This document shows, in pieces, positions 7,967 to 18,600 of a DNA stretch of 64,000 nucleotides. The stretch is from contig JAFVRR010000011.1 of assembly GCA_017504165.1 (NCBI GenBank), positions 124,001 to 188,000 on the forward strand. Reading direction: 5' to 3'. This DNA comes from Clostridia bacterium. GTDB lineage: Bacteria; Bacillota; Clostridia; Christensenellales; Borkfalkiaceae. The position numbers and the translations under genes are program-made. The notes below the pieces were generated by a model, which was given only the letters and a program-made list of their open reading frames with translations, ran no database searches and had not been told where the DNA came from. Positions within the stretch are counted from its first letter, which is position 1; each line of letters opens with the position of its first letter.

Positions 7967-7995
7967 AATGTACACCCTAAAGATGTATTTGTCAA
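7967..7995 (-). promoter_or_regulatory. Promoter of the flavin-reductase-like gene
   Basis: On the minus strand, TTGACA (7990-7995), a 17-nt spacer and TACATT (7967-7972). This supports the short start at 7933. Confidence 0.78.
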
Positions 7996-8037
7996 GAAAG
8001 AAAATAATAATTAAATTGTAAAACGGTATTTAAAAGG

Positions 8038-8066
8038 TTGCAAAAATTTAATTGTTGTGATATATT
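8038..8066 (+). promoter_or_regulatory. Promoter of tRNA-Glu
   Basis: TTGCAA (8038-8043), a 17-nt spacer, extended-10 TGA and TATATT (8061-8066). The start is expected near 8073, just before the tRNA. Confidence 0.7.
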
Positions 8067-8079
8067 TATTATAACAAAC

Positions 8080-8154
8080 GGCCTCATGGTCAAGCGGTTA
8101 AGACGCCGCCCTCTCAAGGCGGAATCACGAGTTCGATTCTCGTTGGGGCTACCA
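8080..8154 (+). tRNA. tRNA-Glu (anticodon CTC)
   Basis: A 75-nt cloverleaf with encoded CCA. The anticodon stem CCGCC/GGCGG holds loop CTCTCAA, giving anticodon CTC. The T-loop is the normal TTCGATT. It reads GAG codons. A terminator follows directly. Confidence 0.95.
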
Positions 8155-8159
8155 ATATT

Positions 8160-8190
8160 TAAAACGATAGGAATTCCTATCGTTTTTTTT
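8160..8190 (+). terminator. Terminator after tRNA-Glu
   Basis: Perfect inverted repeat 8161-8184 (AAAACGATAGG and its complement around AATT) followed by a run of eight T. Confidence 0.9.
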
Positions 8191-8199
8191 ATTTTATAC

Positions 8200-8228
8200 T
8201 TGTTTAAATTATATAAATATGTTAATAT
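8200..8228 (+). promoter_or_regulatory. Promoter of pcrA, giving a leaderless start
   Basis: TTGTTT (8200-8205), a 17-nt spacer, extended-10 TGT and TAATAT (8223-8228). The expected start is 8235, the first base of the ATG, and no ribosome site is present. Confidence 0.5.
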
Positions 8229-8234
8229 ATAACT

Positions 8235-10484
8235 ATGGAAAATTTAGACTTACAAAAATTGAATAGCGCTCAAGTGTTGCCAGTTAAAGATACTGAAGGC
8301 GCAGTCCTTGTAATTGCAGGCGCAGGCAGTGGTAAAACTAGGGTTTTAACTCATAGAATTGCATACCTTGTTAGTGAACTTAACGTTGACCCATCTTCAA
8401 TTCTTGCGATAACTTTTACTAATAAAGCGGCTGATGAAATGAAGACTAGGCTTTATGATATGATAGGCGATTTAGGTGGAATGTGGGTGTGCACCATTCA
8501 CTCTATGTGCGTTAAAATTTTAAGGAGTGCAATTACTTCAATTGGCTTTGAAAAAAACTTTTCAATATACTCTGAAGATGATAAAGATAGGGTTTTAAAG
8601 CGTATTATACAAGAAATGAATTTAGAGCCTGAAAAGTTTTTAAAACTTGCTAAAAATATGATTTCTAACGCGAAAAACGACGATTTATCTCCTAGAGAAT
8701 TTAAGGAAGAGTATATTCAATACCCAAACGTTGGCATAATTAGTGAAATTTACTTTAAGTACGAAGAAGAACTTAAAAAATCTAACGCTTTAGACTTTGA
8801 CGATTTACTTATAAAAACGTTACACTTGCTTAGTGAAGACGACGAAGTTTTAGATTATTATGCGCATAAGTTTAAGTACGTGCATATTGACGAGTTTCAA
8901 GATACTAACACCGTTCAGTATAAAATTGCAAAACTATTAACTTCGCATTATAAAAACATTTTCGTAGTTGGTGACGACGATCAAAGTATTTACGGTTGGC
9001 GCGGTGCAAAAATCAGCAATATTTTAGGCTTTGAAAAGGATTTTTTAGGGGCAAAAGTTTATAAACTTGAACAAAACTACCGCTCCACTAAAAACATTTT
9101 AACTTGCGCTAATTTGATTATTAAAAACAACGGCAATAGAAAAAACAAAAACTTGTGGACGGAAAACGACGTAGGAGAAAAGGTCGAATATTACTTAGGT
9201 TTTGAAGAGTCGGACGAAGCAAGCCACGTTGCCATGAAGATTAAAAAGGCTATAAATAATGGTCAAAAGGCAAGTGATTTTGCTATTTTAATGCGGGTAA
9301 ACGCTCTTTCGCGTGCATTTGAACAAGAACTTCTTAAATACAATATTCCGTATAGGGTATTTGGTGGTTTTAAATTCTTTGATAGAAAGGAAATTAAAGA
9401 TTTAACGGCTTATTTAAGAATAATTGCTAACCCACTTGACAACGAGGCGGTTTTAAGGGTTATAAACGTGCCAAGGCGCGGTATAGGAGAAAAGACCGTA
9501 GAAACGATAATAAATCAAGCAACGATAGACGAAACTTCGGTGTTTGACGTTATTATGTCGCCTGATAATTTACCCCTTTCAGGCTCTGCGATTTCTAGAC
9601 TAAAAAGTTTTAAAGAATTATTATATTCTTTAATTTTAGCAAGCGCCGATATGCCGGTTGTCGACCTTGTTAAAAAAGTTATTAACGATACCGGTTTTTT
9701 AACTCAGTTTGAAGAAGATACCGAAGAAAACGTAGATAAGCGAATGAACATTAGCGAACTAGTTAACTCTGCTGATGAGTTTTGCAAAATCAACGTTGGC
9801 GCAACTTTATCCGATTATTTAGGTTCTATTACCTTAAGTTCGGATACCGATGATTTAAACGCGGGCAACTTCGTAACTATTGCGACCGTACACGCGGTTA
9901 AGGGGTTAGAGTTTGATACCGTTTTCGTAGTCGGTATGGACGAAACTATATTCCCAATCTCTAGGGCGGTAAATAGCGTAGAAGAACTTGAAGAAGAAAG
10001 GCGTCTTATGTACGTTGCTATAACGCGCGCGGAGAAAAAACTTTATATTACTAGGGCAAGGAGTAGGTATTTATACGGCAATAGAAATATTACTGCGGAA
10101 AGTAGGTTTATAAAGGAAATAAAACCGCTACTTCAATGTAACGAACAACCCAATAGCGTTTACGATAGGCAACAATACGGCAGTCAAAATAGATATTCTA
10201 ATAATAACGAGTATGGTTATTATGCCGACGAGCCTTCTCCGTCAAGATCGACGGGCGGTGTGAAAAGTTTTGCATCGGGCTATAATTTTAACGGCGCAAA
10301 CAGACCTAAGTTTACTAATAGTCAAAGCGGTAAGTTTAAGTCGGGAATGAAAGTTAAGCACGCTAGGTTTGGCGAAGGTACGGTAATTGCCGTTAAAAAC
10401 GACGGTAAAATCGTTGACGTTGCATTCCAAGGCGTTGGAATAAAATCACTTGCGACGGAAATTGCACCTTTAGAAATATTGTAA
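8235..10484 (+). CDS. pcrA: ATP-dependent DNA helicase PcrA/UvrD
   Basis: Superfamily 1A 3'-5' DNA helicase of 749 residues, used in nucleotide excision repair and removal of RecA or stalled complexes. Motifs seen: Walker A AGAGSGKT (28-35), Q-motif near LNSAQ, VGDDDQSIYGWRGA (motif III region), QNYRST (IV), and VHAVKGLEFDTVFVVG with EERRLMYVAITRA (V/VI). The C-terminal ~50 residues, after a disordered Asn/Ser/Tyr-rich stretch, match the Tudor-like end of PcrA that contacts RNA polymerase. It lies directly before ligA (16-nt gap), the usual pcrA-ligA pairing of Firmicutes. Confidence 0.96.
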   Translation: MENLDLQKLNSAQVLPVKDTEGAVLVIAGAGSGKTRVLTHRIAYLVSELNVDPSSILAITFTNKAADEMKTRLYDMIGDLGGMWVCTIHSMCVKILRSAITSIGFEKNFSIYSEDDKDRVLKRIIQEMNLEPEKFLKLAKNMISNAKNDDLSPREFKEEYIQYPNVGIISEIYFKYEEELKKSNALDFDDLLIKTLHLLSEDDEVLDYYAHKFKYVHIDEFQDTNTVQYKIAKLLTSHYKNIFVVGDDDQSIYGWRGAKISNILGFEKDFLGAKVYKLEQNYRSTKNILTCANLIIKNNGNRKNKNLWTENDVGEKVEYYLGFEESDEASHVAMKIKKAINNGQKASDFAILMRVNALSRAFEQELLKYNIPYRVFGGFKFFDRKEIKDLTAYLRIIANPLDNEAVLRVINVPRRGIGEKTVETIINQATIDETSVFDVIMSPDNLPLSGSAISRLKSFKELLYSLILASADMPVVDLVKKVINDTGFLTQFEEDTEENVDKRMNISELVNSADEFCKINVGATLSDYLGSITLSSDTDDLNAGNFVTIATVHAVKGLEFDTVFVVGMDETIFPISRAVNSVEELEEERRLMYVAITRAEKKLYITRARSRYLYGNRNITAESRFIKEIKPLLQCNEQPNSVYDRQQYGSQNRYSNNNEYGYYADEPSPSRSTGGVKSFASGYNFNGANRPKFTNSQSGKFKSGMKVKHARFGEGTVIAVKNDGKIVDVAFQGVGIKSLATEIAPLEIL

Positions 10485-10497
10485 TAAAAACAGGTAA

Positions 10498-12444
<1,947 letters not shown>

Positions 12445-12507
12445 TAATAAAAATTTACAAAATTTATTTATATTTTTATAAAATATTAAATAAACCTTTC
12501 AAAAGTA

Positions 12508-12536
12508 TTGCAATTTATTTGATTTAGGTTTAAAAT
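12508..12536 (+). promoter_or_regulatory. Promoter of the yicC-gpsA operon
   Basis: TTGCAA (12508-12513), a 17-nt spacer and TAAAAT (12531-12536). The start is expected near 12543, at the foot of a leader hairpin. The rest of the 162-nt gap after ligA is A/T-rich, with no clear terminator for ligA. Confidence 0.6.
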
Positions 12537-12543
12537 TATAGTA

Positions 12544-12581
12544 TACGGACAGCGTTGTTTTTCATTAGTCGTTAGTCCGTA
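12544..12581 (+). promoter_or_regulatory. 5'-end leader hairpin of the yicC operon mRNA
   Basis: TACGGAC (12544-12550) pairs with GTCCGTA (12575-12581), and AGCG inside can extend the stem against CGTT past a one-base bulge. Being at the extreme 5' end, it may protect the long transcript from 5' decay. Confidence 0.45.
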
Positions 12582-12606
12582 AACAAATTGTAAGAAGGTA
12601 ATTATT

Positions 12607-13482
12607 ATGAGAAGTATGACGGGTTACGGTAAAGCCGAGTACAAGTGTGACGAGTATTCGCTTACCGTAGAAATTAAAACTGTAAACAATAGATACTTAG
12701 ATTTAAATCCTAAATATCCAAGATTTATGTTAGCGCTTGACGACGTTATTAGACGCTCGGTATCAAAATGCGTAAGGCGAGGTAAAGCGGATTTATTTAT
12801 CACTTTTGAAAAGCAAGGCGAAAGTTTAATAACTTTAGCAGTTGATGAAGATTTAGCAAAAGCCTACTATGACGCGTCTAATTTAATCGCAAATAAATTA
12901 GGTGTAGAAAACGACTTTACCGTAGCGTCGCTTATGAAAGCACCGGACGTTATTAAACAATCGCAAAACGATATCGATGTCGAGGCTTTAACTCCAATTG
13001 TTGAAGATACGATTGTTAAAGCGTGTGATAGTTTAAACAAAATGCGTGACTTTGAGGGCGAAAAGTTAAAAGTGGATTTATTATCAAGAGTAAAAACCAT
13101 TGAAGAAACGGTTATTGAAATTGAAAAATACGCTCCAATGGTACAAGAAGAATATAGGTTAAAACTTCAAGAGAGATTAACCGAAATTTTAAAAAACGCT
13201 CAAGTTGACGAGGCAAGGCTACTTCAAGAAACTGCAATATTTGCCGATAAGTCTAATATTGATGAAGAATTAACAAGACTTCATTCTCACGTTTCGCAAT
13301 TTAGAAAGATTTGTGATGGCGACGGCGAAATAGGTAAAAAATTAGATTTTTTAGTGCAAGAATTTAACCGTGAATCTAATACGGTTTGCTCTAAGTCTAA
13401 CAATATAAACATAACTGATAACGCTCTTAAACTTAAATGCGAAATTGAAAAGATAAGAGAGCAAATTCAAAATATCGAATAA
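12607..13482 (+). CDS. yicC: YicC/YloC-family endoribonuclease
   Basis: Homologue of YicC/YloC, a cytoplasmic endoribonuclease that takes part in RNA turnover. The 291-residue length is typical. The N-terminus MRSMTGYGKAE and the segment EIKTVNNRYLDLNPKYPR are characteristic, as is the C-terminal GKKLDFLVQEFNRESNTVCSKS block with its conserved Glu. It is first in the operon behind a promoter and leader hairpin, with AAGG upstream of the ATG. In most Firmicutes gmk follows yicC; here rpoZ follows directly. Confidence 0.93.
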   Translation: MRSMTGYGKAEYKCDEYSLTVEIKTVNNRYLDLNPKYPRFMLALDDVIRRSVSKCVRRGKADLFITFEKQGESLITLAVDEDLAKAYYDASNLIANKLGVENDFTVASLMKAPDVIKQSQNDIDVEALTPIVEDTIVKACDSLNKMRDFEGEKLKVDLLSRVKTIEETVIEIEKYAPMVQEEYRLKLQERLTEILKNAQVDEARLLQETAIFADKSNIDEELTRLHSHVSQFRKICDGDGEIGKKLDFLVQEFNRESNTVCSKSNNINITDNALKLKCEIEKIREQIQNIE

Positions 13483-13497
13483 AGGAGATTACATAAC

Positions 13498-13713
13498 ATG
13501 ATTAACCAACCACCAATTGACGAACTTACTTCAAAACTCGGCGAAAAGTATGAAGGCTCTAAATACGCTCTTTGCGTAGTGTCTGCAAAAAGGGCAAGAC
13601 AACTTGTTGATATTTCAAAAAATCAAAATAATCCGCAACCGATGACGGAAAAACCGCTTACCGCTGCGGCATACGAAATAATGGAAGATAAAATTTCCGT
13701 TGTTAACGGCTAA
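13498..13713 (+). CDS. rpoZ: RNA polymerase omega subunit
   Basis: Small subunit (71 residues) that assists assembly of beta-prime into RNA polymerase. The family core is visible: PPIDELTSKLGEKYALC-like N-terminus, SAKRARQL and the conserved KPLTAAAYEI followed by a short acidic tail. AAAGGAG precedes the ATG. It sits 15 nt after yicC, without the guanylate kinase gene that normally separates them. Confidence 0.94.
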   Translation: MINQPPIDELTSKLGEKYEGSKYALCVVSAKRARQLVDISKNQNNPQPMTEKPLTAAAYEIMEDKISVVNG

Positions 13714-13722
13714 AATTTAGGC

Positions 13723-13744
13723 GGGCGTCTTTTTTAAGACGCCC
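13723..13744 (+). other. Strong hairpin without T-run between rpoZ and priA
   Basis: GGGCGTCTT (13723-13731) pairs perfectly with AAGACGCCC (13736-13744). The T-run is in the loop and none follows, so it is not a standard terminator. It may be a processing or 3'-stabilising element within the operon. Confidence 0.5.
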
Positions 13745-13766
13745 TTAAACCGTTTAAAGGGGTAAA

Positions 13767-15962
13767 ATGATAGCAGAAGTTATAGTTGACGTAAATAGCC
13801 AAGAACTAGATAGAATATTCGACTATAAAATAACTACGCAAGGCGTTTCTTGCGGTAGTAGGGTTATCGTGCCCTTCGGGAATAGGAAAATTGAAGGTTT
13901 CGTTATAAATATCAAAGAAAACTCCGACTTTCCTAGTGATAAACTAAAGAGCATAATCCGTATAGTTGAAGAAATTCCAGCGCTTACGGAAGAGTGTTTA
14001 ACTTTAGCAAAGTTTATGAAACAAAAGTATCATACTTCTATGGCGTCAATCTTAAGATTGTTTTTGCCATCGGAAATGAGAAATGGTAAAGTAAGAAGTA
14101 AAATGATAAACTTTGCGGTTTTAAATAAAAGCATACCGCTTGACGTAATGCTTTCAAATATTAGAAAAACTGCCGAAAACCAAAAGGAAATTTTAAACTA
14201 TTTAGCAACTATAGAAAAGGAAAAAACTAGCGTACTTGGCGAAAAGTATTCTTATTCTGCTTTAACTTCTCTTGAAAAAAAGGGGTATATTGAAATTGTT
14301 TCCGAAAGGATTTTAAGAAGTCCTTACCAAAAACTTGACGCTACTTTAAATAAGGTTAATTTAACTAGCGAACAAAAAAACGCCGTTGAAACCGTTTTAA
14401 ATTCTAACAAGCCAACCCTTATTCACGGCGTAACGGGTAGCGGTAAAACTGAAGTTTACTTGCGCCTTATCGAACAAACGATTAAAGATGGTAAAACGGC
14501 GATAATGCTCGTTCCTGAAATAGCCCTTACACCGCAAATGTTGTCAAGGCTTCGCTCTAGATTTAACGATGATTGCGCAATATTACATAGCGGGCTTTCC
14601 GCAGGCGAAAAGTTCGACGAGTGGTGGAGATTAAGAAGTGGCGAGGCTAAAATTGCAATCGGTGCAAGAAGCGCGATATTCGCACCACTTACAAACGTTG
14701 GTATAATTATTATTGATGAAGAGCACGAGCAAAGTTACGAAAGTGAAACAAATCCAAGATACGTAACTAGTGACGTTGCCTTAAAACGCGCAGAATTATC
14801 TAATGCAAAACTAGTTTTTGGTAGCGCTACACCTAAAATTGAAAGTTATTTAAACGCTATGGAAGGCAAATATTCTTTAGCGGTTTTAAAAGAAAGGGTA
14901 AACGGAAAACCACTTCCTGAAGTAATTATTGCCGATATGCGATTAGAAGTTAGAAAGGGTAATCCTTCCGCTTTTTCTTCTCCATTAAAGTATGAACTTG
15001 AAGAAACTTTAAAAAATGGCAATCAAGCGATAATATTTTTAAATAGGCGTGGGTACTCTCAAAAGGTAATTTGTAGAGAGTGCGGATACGTAGCAAAATG
15101 TCAACATTGTGAAGTTTCACTTAATTATCACAAAACGGACAATCTTTTAAAATGCCATTACTGTAACACCCAATACGCGATGCTTGACGGATGTCCCGAA
15201 TGCGGTAGCGTAAACATAAATTATAGCGGTACGGGTACTCAAAAGGTAGTCGATGATTTAAAGGCGTTATTCCCAAGCGCTAGAATTTTAAGAATGGATA
15301 ACGACACCACTCAAAATAAAGAGGGACACTATAAGATATTAAAAGAGTTTGGGGATAAAAACGCCGATATTTTAGTCGGTACGCAAATGATAGCAAAAGG
15401 GCACGATTTTCCAAACGTTACTTTAGTTGGTATATTAGACGCCGATATGAGTTTATATTTTTCCGACTATCGCGCGTTAGAGCGCACTTTCCAACTTGTA
15501 ACTCAAGTTGCGGGAAGAAGTGGTAGGGCTGGAAGTAGTGGTAAAGTGGTACTGCAAACCTATAATCCACAAAACTCTCTTTTAAACTATGCGATTAAAT
15601 ACGATTACGAAGGTTTTTATAATCGCGAAATAATGCTCCGTAAAGCGTCGCATTTCCCACCGTATTCTAATATTTTAAGAATTATGGTAGAGGGTGAAGA
15701 CGAAGGAAAAACTATAGAAACGTTAAAAAACGTATTTTTTGCAAGTAAAGACGTGTACGATAAGTATCAAAAGTCTTTTGTTTACTTTGACAGAATGAAA
15801 AGTCCAGTTAAAAGAATTAAAAACTGTTATAGGTATCAAGTACTTGCAAGAATTACTAGTAATTTTGAAGAAATAGAAAACGAATTTTATGAAATTTGCG
15901 AAAGGTATTCAACTAGGCAAACGCTTGCTTACTTAGAAGTTAACCCAAGCAATATGAATTAA
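13767..15962 (+). CDS. priA: Primosomal protein N' (replication restart helicase)
   Basis: PriA reloads the replisome at stalled forks. The 731-residue protein has the 3'-DNA-binding N-terminal domain, Walker A GVTGSGKTEVY (about 217-227), the DEEH box (IIIDEEHEQSYE), a zinc-binding insertion with paired cysteines (CRECGYVAKCQHC, CHYCNTQYAMLDGCPEC), and helicase motifs VGTQMIAKGHDFPNV and TQVAGRSGRAG. A strong AAAGGGG site precedes the ATG. The usual neighbour coaBC is absent upstream; def and fmt follow as expected. Confidence 0.97.
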   Translation: MIAEVIVDVNSQELDRIFDYKITTQGVSCGSRVIVPFGNRKIEGFVINIKENSDFPSDKLKSIIRIVEEIPALTEECLTLAKFMKQKYHTSMASILRLFLPSEMRNGKVRSKMINFAVLNKSIPLDVMLSNIRKTAENQKEILNYLATIEKEKTSVLGEKYSYSALTSLEKKGYIEIVSERILRSPYQKLDATLNKVNLTSEQKNAVETVLNSNKPTLIHGVTGSGKTEVYLRLIEQTIKDGKTAIMLVPEIALTPQMLSRLRSRFNDDCAILHSGLSAGEKFDEWWRLRSGEAKIAIGARSAIFAPLTNVGIIIIDEEHEQSYESETNPRYVTSDVALKRAELSNAKLVFGSATPKIESYLNAMEGKYSLAVLKERVNGKPLPEVIIADMRLEVRKGNPSAFSSPLKYELEETLKNGNQAIIFLNRRGYSQKVICRECGYVAKCQHCEVSLNYHKTDNLLKCHYCNTQYAMLDGCPECGSVNINYSGTGTQKVVDDLKALFPSARILRMDNDTTQNKEGHYKILKEFGDKNADILVGTQMIAKGHDFPNVTLVGILDADMSLYFSDYRALERTFQLVTQVAGRSGRAGSSGKVVLQTYNPQNSLLNYAIKYDYEGFYNREIMLRKASHFPPYSNILRIMVEGEDEGKTIETLKNVFFASKDVYDKYQKSFVYFDRMKSPVKRIKNCYRYQVLARITSNFEEIENEFYEICERYSTRQTLAYLEVNPSNMN

Positions 15963-15972
15963 TAGGTGAATT

Positions 15973-16428
15973 ATGGCAATTAGAAATATAGTAAAAGTAG
16001 GCGATGAAGTTTTAAGAAAAAAGAGTTTTCCCGTTACCGATTTCGGAGAAAAGACGTGGCAACTTTTAGACGATATGAAAGACACCGTTAAAAAGGCAAA
16101 AGGTGCAGGTCTTGCCGCCCCTCAAGTAGGCGTTTTAAGAAGAATTTTCGTCGTTGACGTAGAAGAAGGCTATTTTGAGTTTATTAACCCCGAAATTATT
16201 AAAGAATCGGGCGAGCAATACGATATAGAAGGTTGTTTATCAGTGCCAGGAAAATCGGGCTACGTAAAAAGACCTAACAAGGTAACAGTAGTTTTTCAAG
16301 ATAGAAAGGGCGATAGTTATAAACTTACCGCAGAGGGTTTCTTTGCTAAAGCAATTTGCCACGAAAACGACCATTTAAACGGAATTTTATATATCGATAA
16401 AGCGGACGACGTAAGGAGTGATAATTAA
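15973..16428 (+). CDS. def: Peptide deformylase
   Basis: Removes the formyl group from the N-terminal methionine of new proteins. The 151-residue protein has the three metal-site motifs: GAGLAAPQVG, EGCLSVPG (metal Cys) and the HENDH form of HExxH near residue 135. The ATG is 10 nt after priA, and its last base is shared with fmt (TAATG), so the two are coupled. Confidence 0.97.
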   Translation: MAIRNIVKVGDEVLRKKSFPVTDFGEKTWQLLDDMKDTVKKAKGAGLAAPQVGVLRRIFVVDVEEGYFEFINPEIIKESGEQYDIEGCLSVPGKSGYVKRPNKVTVVFQDRKGDSYKLTAEGFFAKAICHENDHLNGILYIDKADDVRSDN

Positions 16429-17354
16429 TGAAATTGGTTTTTTTAGGCACGCCCGACTTTGCGTGTAAACCACTTGAGGCTATATATGAAAGTAATCACG
16501 AAATTCTTGCGGTTGTTACTCAACCTGATAAGCCCGTTGGCAGAAAGGCTATAATTACGCCTTGCGCTGTAAAATCACTTGCAATTAGCAAAGGATTAAA
16601 GACCTTATCTTATAATAAAATTAGGCTTGAAGGTATTGAAGATTTAAAAGCGCTCAATCCCGATATTATGGTTACTTGCGCGTACGGTCAAATTTTATCA
16701 AAAGAAATTTTAGATATCCCTAAGTACGGTATTATAAATATTCACGCATCGCTACTTCCTAAATACCGTGGCGCAGCGCCTATACAATGGTCTATTATAA
16801 ACGGTGACAAAATTACGGGCGTTACGATTATGCAAACACAAGAGGGTATCGACACGGGCGATATCATAATGCAAGAAGAACTAGAAATAGGTAAAACGGA
16901 AACTGCGGGCGAACTTTTTGATAGGTTATCTAATTTAGGCGCTAGTATGATCGTTAAGGCGCTTGATACTATTGAAAGTGGCAAAGCCGTATACAAAAAG
17001 CAAGATGAAAGCAAAGCGACTAAAGTTGGTATGATTAAAAAAGAAGACGGCAAAATTAACTTTAACGATACGGCTAACAATATCGTTAATTTAATACGCG
17101 GTCTTAACCCTTGGCCTATTGCATTTACAAAATACGATAATAAAACTTTAAAAATTTATTCCGCAGTCGAATGCGACTTAAAGGGAAATGCAGGCGAAGT
17201 TTTAGCGTCTGACTTATCAAGTGGACTTATAATCGCTACGGGCGATAAGTCTATAAGCGTACTTGAACTTCAACTTGAAGGCAGTAAAAGAATGGGTATT
17301 AAAGACTTTTTAATTGGTAGAAAGTTACCTGTAGGCTATAAATTTGGAGAATAA
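16428..17354 (+). CDS. fmt: Methionyl-tRNA formyltransferase
   Basis: Formylates initiator Met-tRNA using 10-formyl-THF. The N-terminal Rossmann-like domain begins MKLVFLGTPDFA and carries the catalytic block around NIHASLLPKYRGAAPIQW; the C-terminal OB-like domain contains RGLNPWPIAFT. At 308 residues it is full length. It overlaps def by one base and is followed immediately by rsmB. Confidence 0.97.
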   Translation: MKLVFLGTPDFACKPLEAIYESNHEILAVVTQPDKPVGRKAIITPCAVKSLAISKGLKTLSYNKIRLEGIEDLKALNPDIMVTCAYGQILSKEILDIPKYGIINIHASLLPKYRGAAPIQWSIINGDKITGVTIMQTQEGIDTGDIIMQEELEIGKTETAGELFDRLSNLGASMIVKALDTIESGKAVYKKQDESKATKVGMIKKEDGKINFNDTANNIVNLIRGLNPWPIAFTKYDNKTLKIYSAVECDLKGNAGEVLASDLSSGLIIATGDKSISVLELQLEGSKRMGIKDFLIGRKLPVGYKFGE

Positions 17355-18599
17355 ATGTTAATTACTTATTACGACGCGTATAACGTTTTAACGTCCGTAT
17401 ATTCTAAAGGCGCATATTTAAAACAAGCGCTATCGGATACACCTATACGCGAAAGCACAAGACCACATCTTAATAAAATTTGTTACGGCGTACTTGATAA
17501 AGATATTTATTTATCGTACTTGCTTGATAAACTTTGCGCTAAATCTCCTAAACTAGCAATTAAAGTTATATTAAAAATAGGTTTATATTCTTTAATTTAT
17601 TTAAAAACCGCGCCTTACGCGGTTACCGATACTTGCGTTGAACTTGCTAAAAAACTTGGCAAAGGTGGTACGGCAGGTTTTATTAACGCGGTACTTCGCA
17701 ACTATATTAGAAAGGGTGTAGAAATTAACGAAACGGGTAATAAACTGTTATCTATCAAATATTCTTATCCCGAATTTATTATAAACAAATTGGTTAAATA
17801 CTACGGTTTAGAACTTACGGAAAATATAATTTCTTACGACGAAGAAAATACTTTTGTTCGTTTTAATACGGGAATTGACGGCGAAAAATATTTAATAGAT
17901 AACGGCGTAAATTACGAAAAAACGCCCTATACGGACACTTTTATAGTTAAAAATTTTAAAATGAACGAGGGTTTTTATTCGGGCGTTTACACCTTTCAAT
18001 CAATAGGTAGCGTTGCTATTTGTGATTTAGTTGAAAGTGGCGAAACTTTGCTTGACGCTTGCTCTGCGCCTGGCGGTAAAGCGGTAAACCTGTCTAGCAA
18101 ATTTAATAAGGTTATCGCTTGTGAATTGCACTCTCATCGCGCGGAACTTATAAAGTCTTATGCTAGTAGAATGGGCAAAGATAATATTGAAGTATTAAAC
18201 CTTGATAGTACGGTTTATAATAATGATTTTGAAAACGCTTTTTCAAGTATTTTATGCGACGCGCCTTGCTCAGGTACAGGCGTTATAAAGGACAACCCGG
18301 ATATTAAACTTAATAGAACTGATAGTAGTATCGTAGAACTTAACGAAACTCAGTTAAAATTATTAACTAATATTTCAAAATACCTAAAAGTTGGCGGAAG
18401 TTTATACTATTCAACTTGTTCTATTTTAAACGATGAAAACGACGGTTTAGTTGAAAAGTTTTTAAATGAAAATAAAGACTTTACCTTTGAAATGGTAGAG
18501 CCTAAACTCAACTGCCATAAAGGTAAGTACGGCGTTACTTTCTTACCGCATATATCATACGCGGGGTTTTATTTTTGCAAACTTAAAAGGATAAAATAA
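17355..18599 (+). CDS. rsmB: 16S rRNA (cytosine-967-C5)-methyltransferase
   Basis: RsmB (Sun) methylates C967 of 16S rRNA with SAM. The N-terminal ~140 residues are a NusB-like RNA-binding domain. The C-terminal Rossmann methyltransferase has the SAM motif LLDACSAPGGKA (around 228-239), the CDAPCSGTGV motif IV and the YYSTCSI catalytic-cysteine motif VI. At 414 residues it is slightly short of the usual ~440 but complete. GGAGAAT precedes the ATG and overlaps the end of fmt. Confidence 0.95.
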   Translation: MLITYYDAYNVLTSVYSKGAYLKQALSDTPIRESTRPHLNKICYGVLDKDIYLSYLLDKLCAKSPKLAIKVILKIGLYSLIYLKTAPYAVTDTCVELAKKLGKGGTAGFINAVLRNYIRKGVEINETGNKLLSIKYSYPEFIINKLVKYYGLELTENIISYDEENTFVRFNTGIDGEKYLIDNGVNYEKTPYTDTFIVKNFKMNEGFYSGVYTFQSIGSVAICDLVESGETLLDACSAPGGKAVNLSSKFNKVIACELHSHRAELIKSYASRMGKDNIEVLNLDSTVYNNDFENAFSSILCDAPCSGTGVIKDNPDIKLNRTDSSIVELNETQLKLLTNISKYLKVGGSLYYSTCSILNDENDGLVEKFLNENKDFTFEMVEPKLNCHKGKYGVTFLPHISYAGFYFCKLKRIK

Positions 18600-18600
18600 A

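Noticed and set aside
8038..8232. ORF of 64 codons covering tRNA-Glu
   Set aside because: It runs through the tRNA and its terminator; the coding potential is a by-product of the tRNA sequence.
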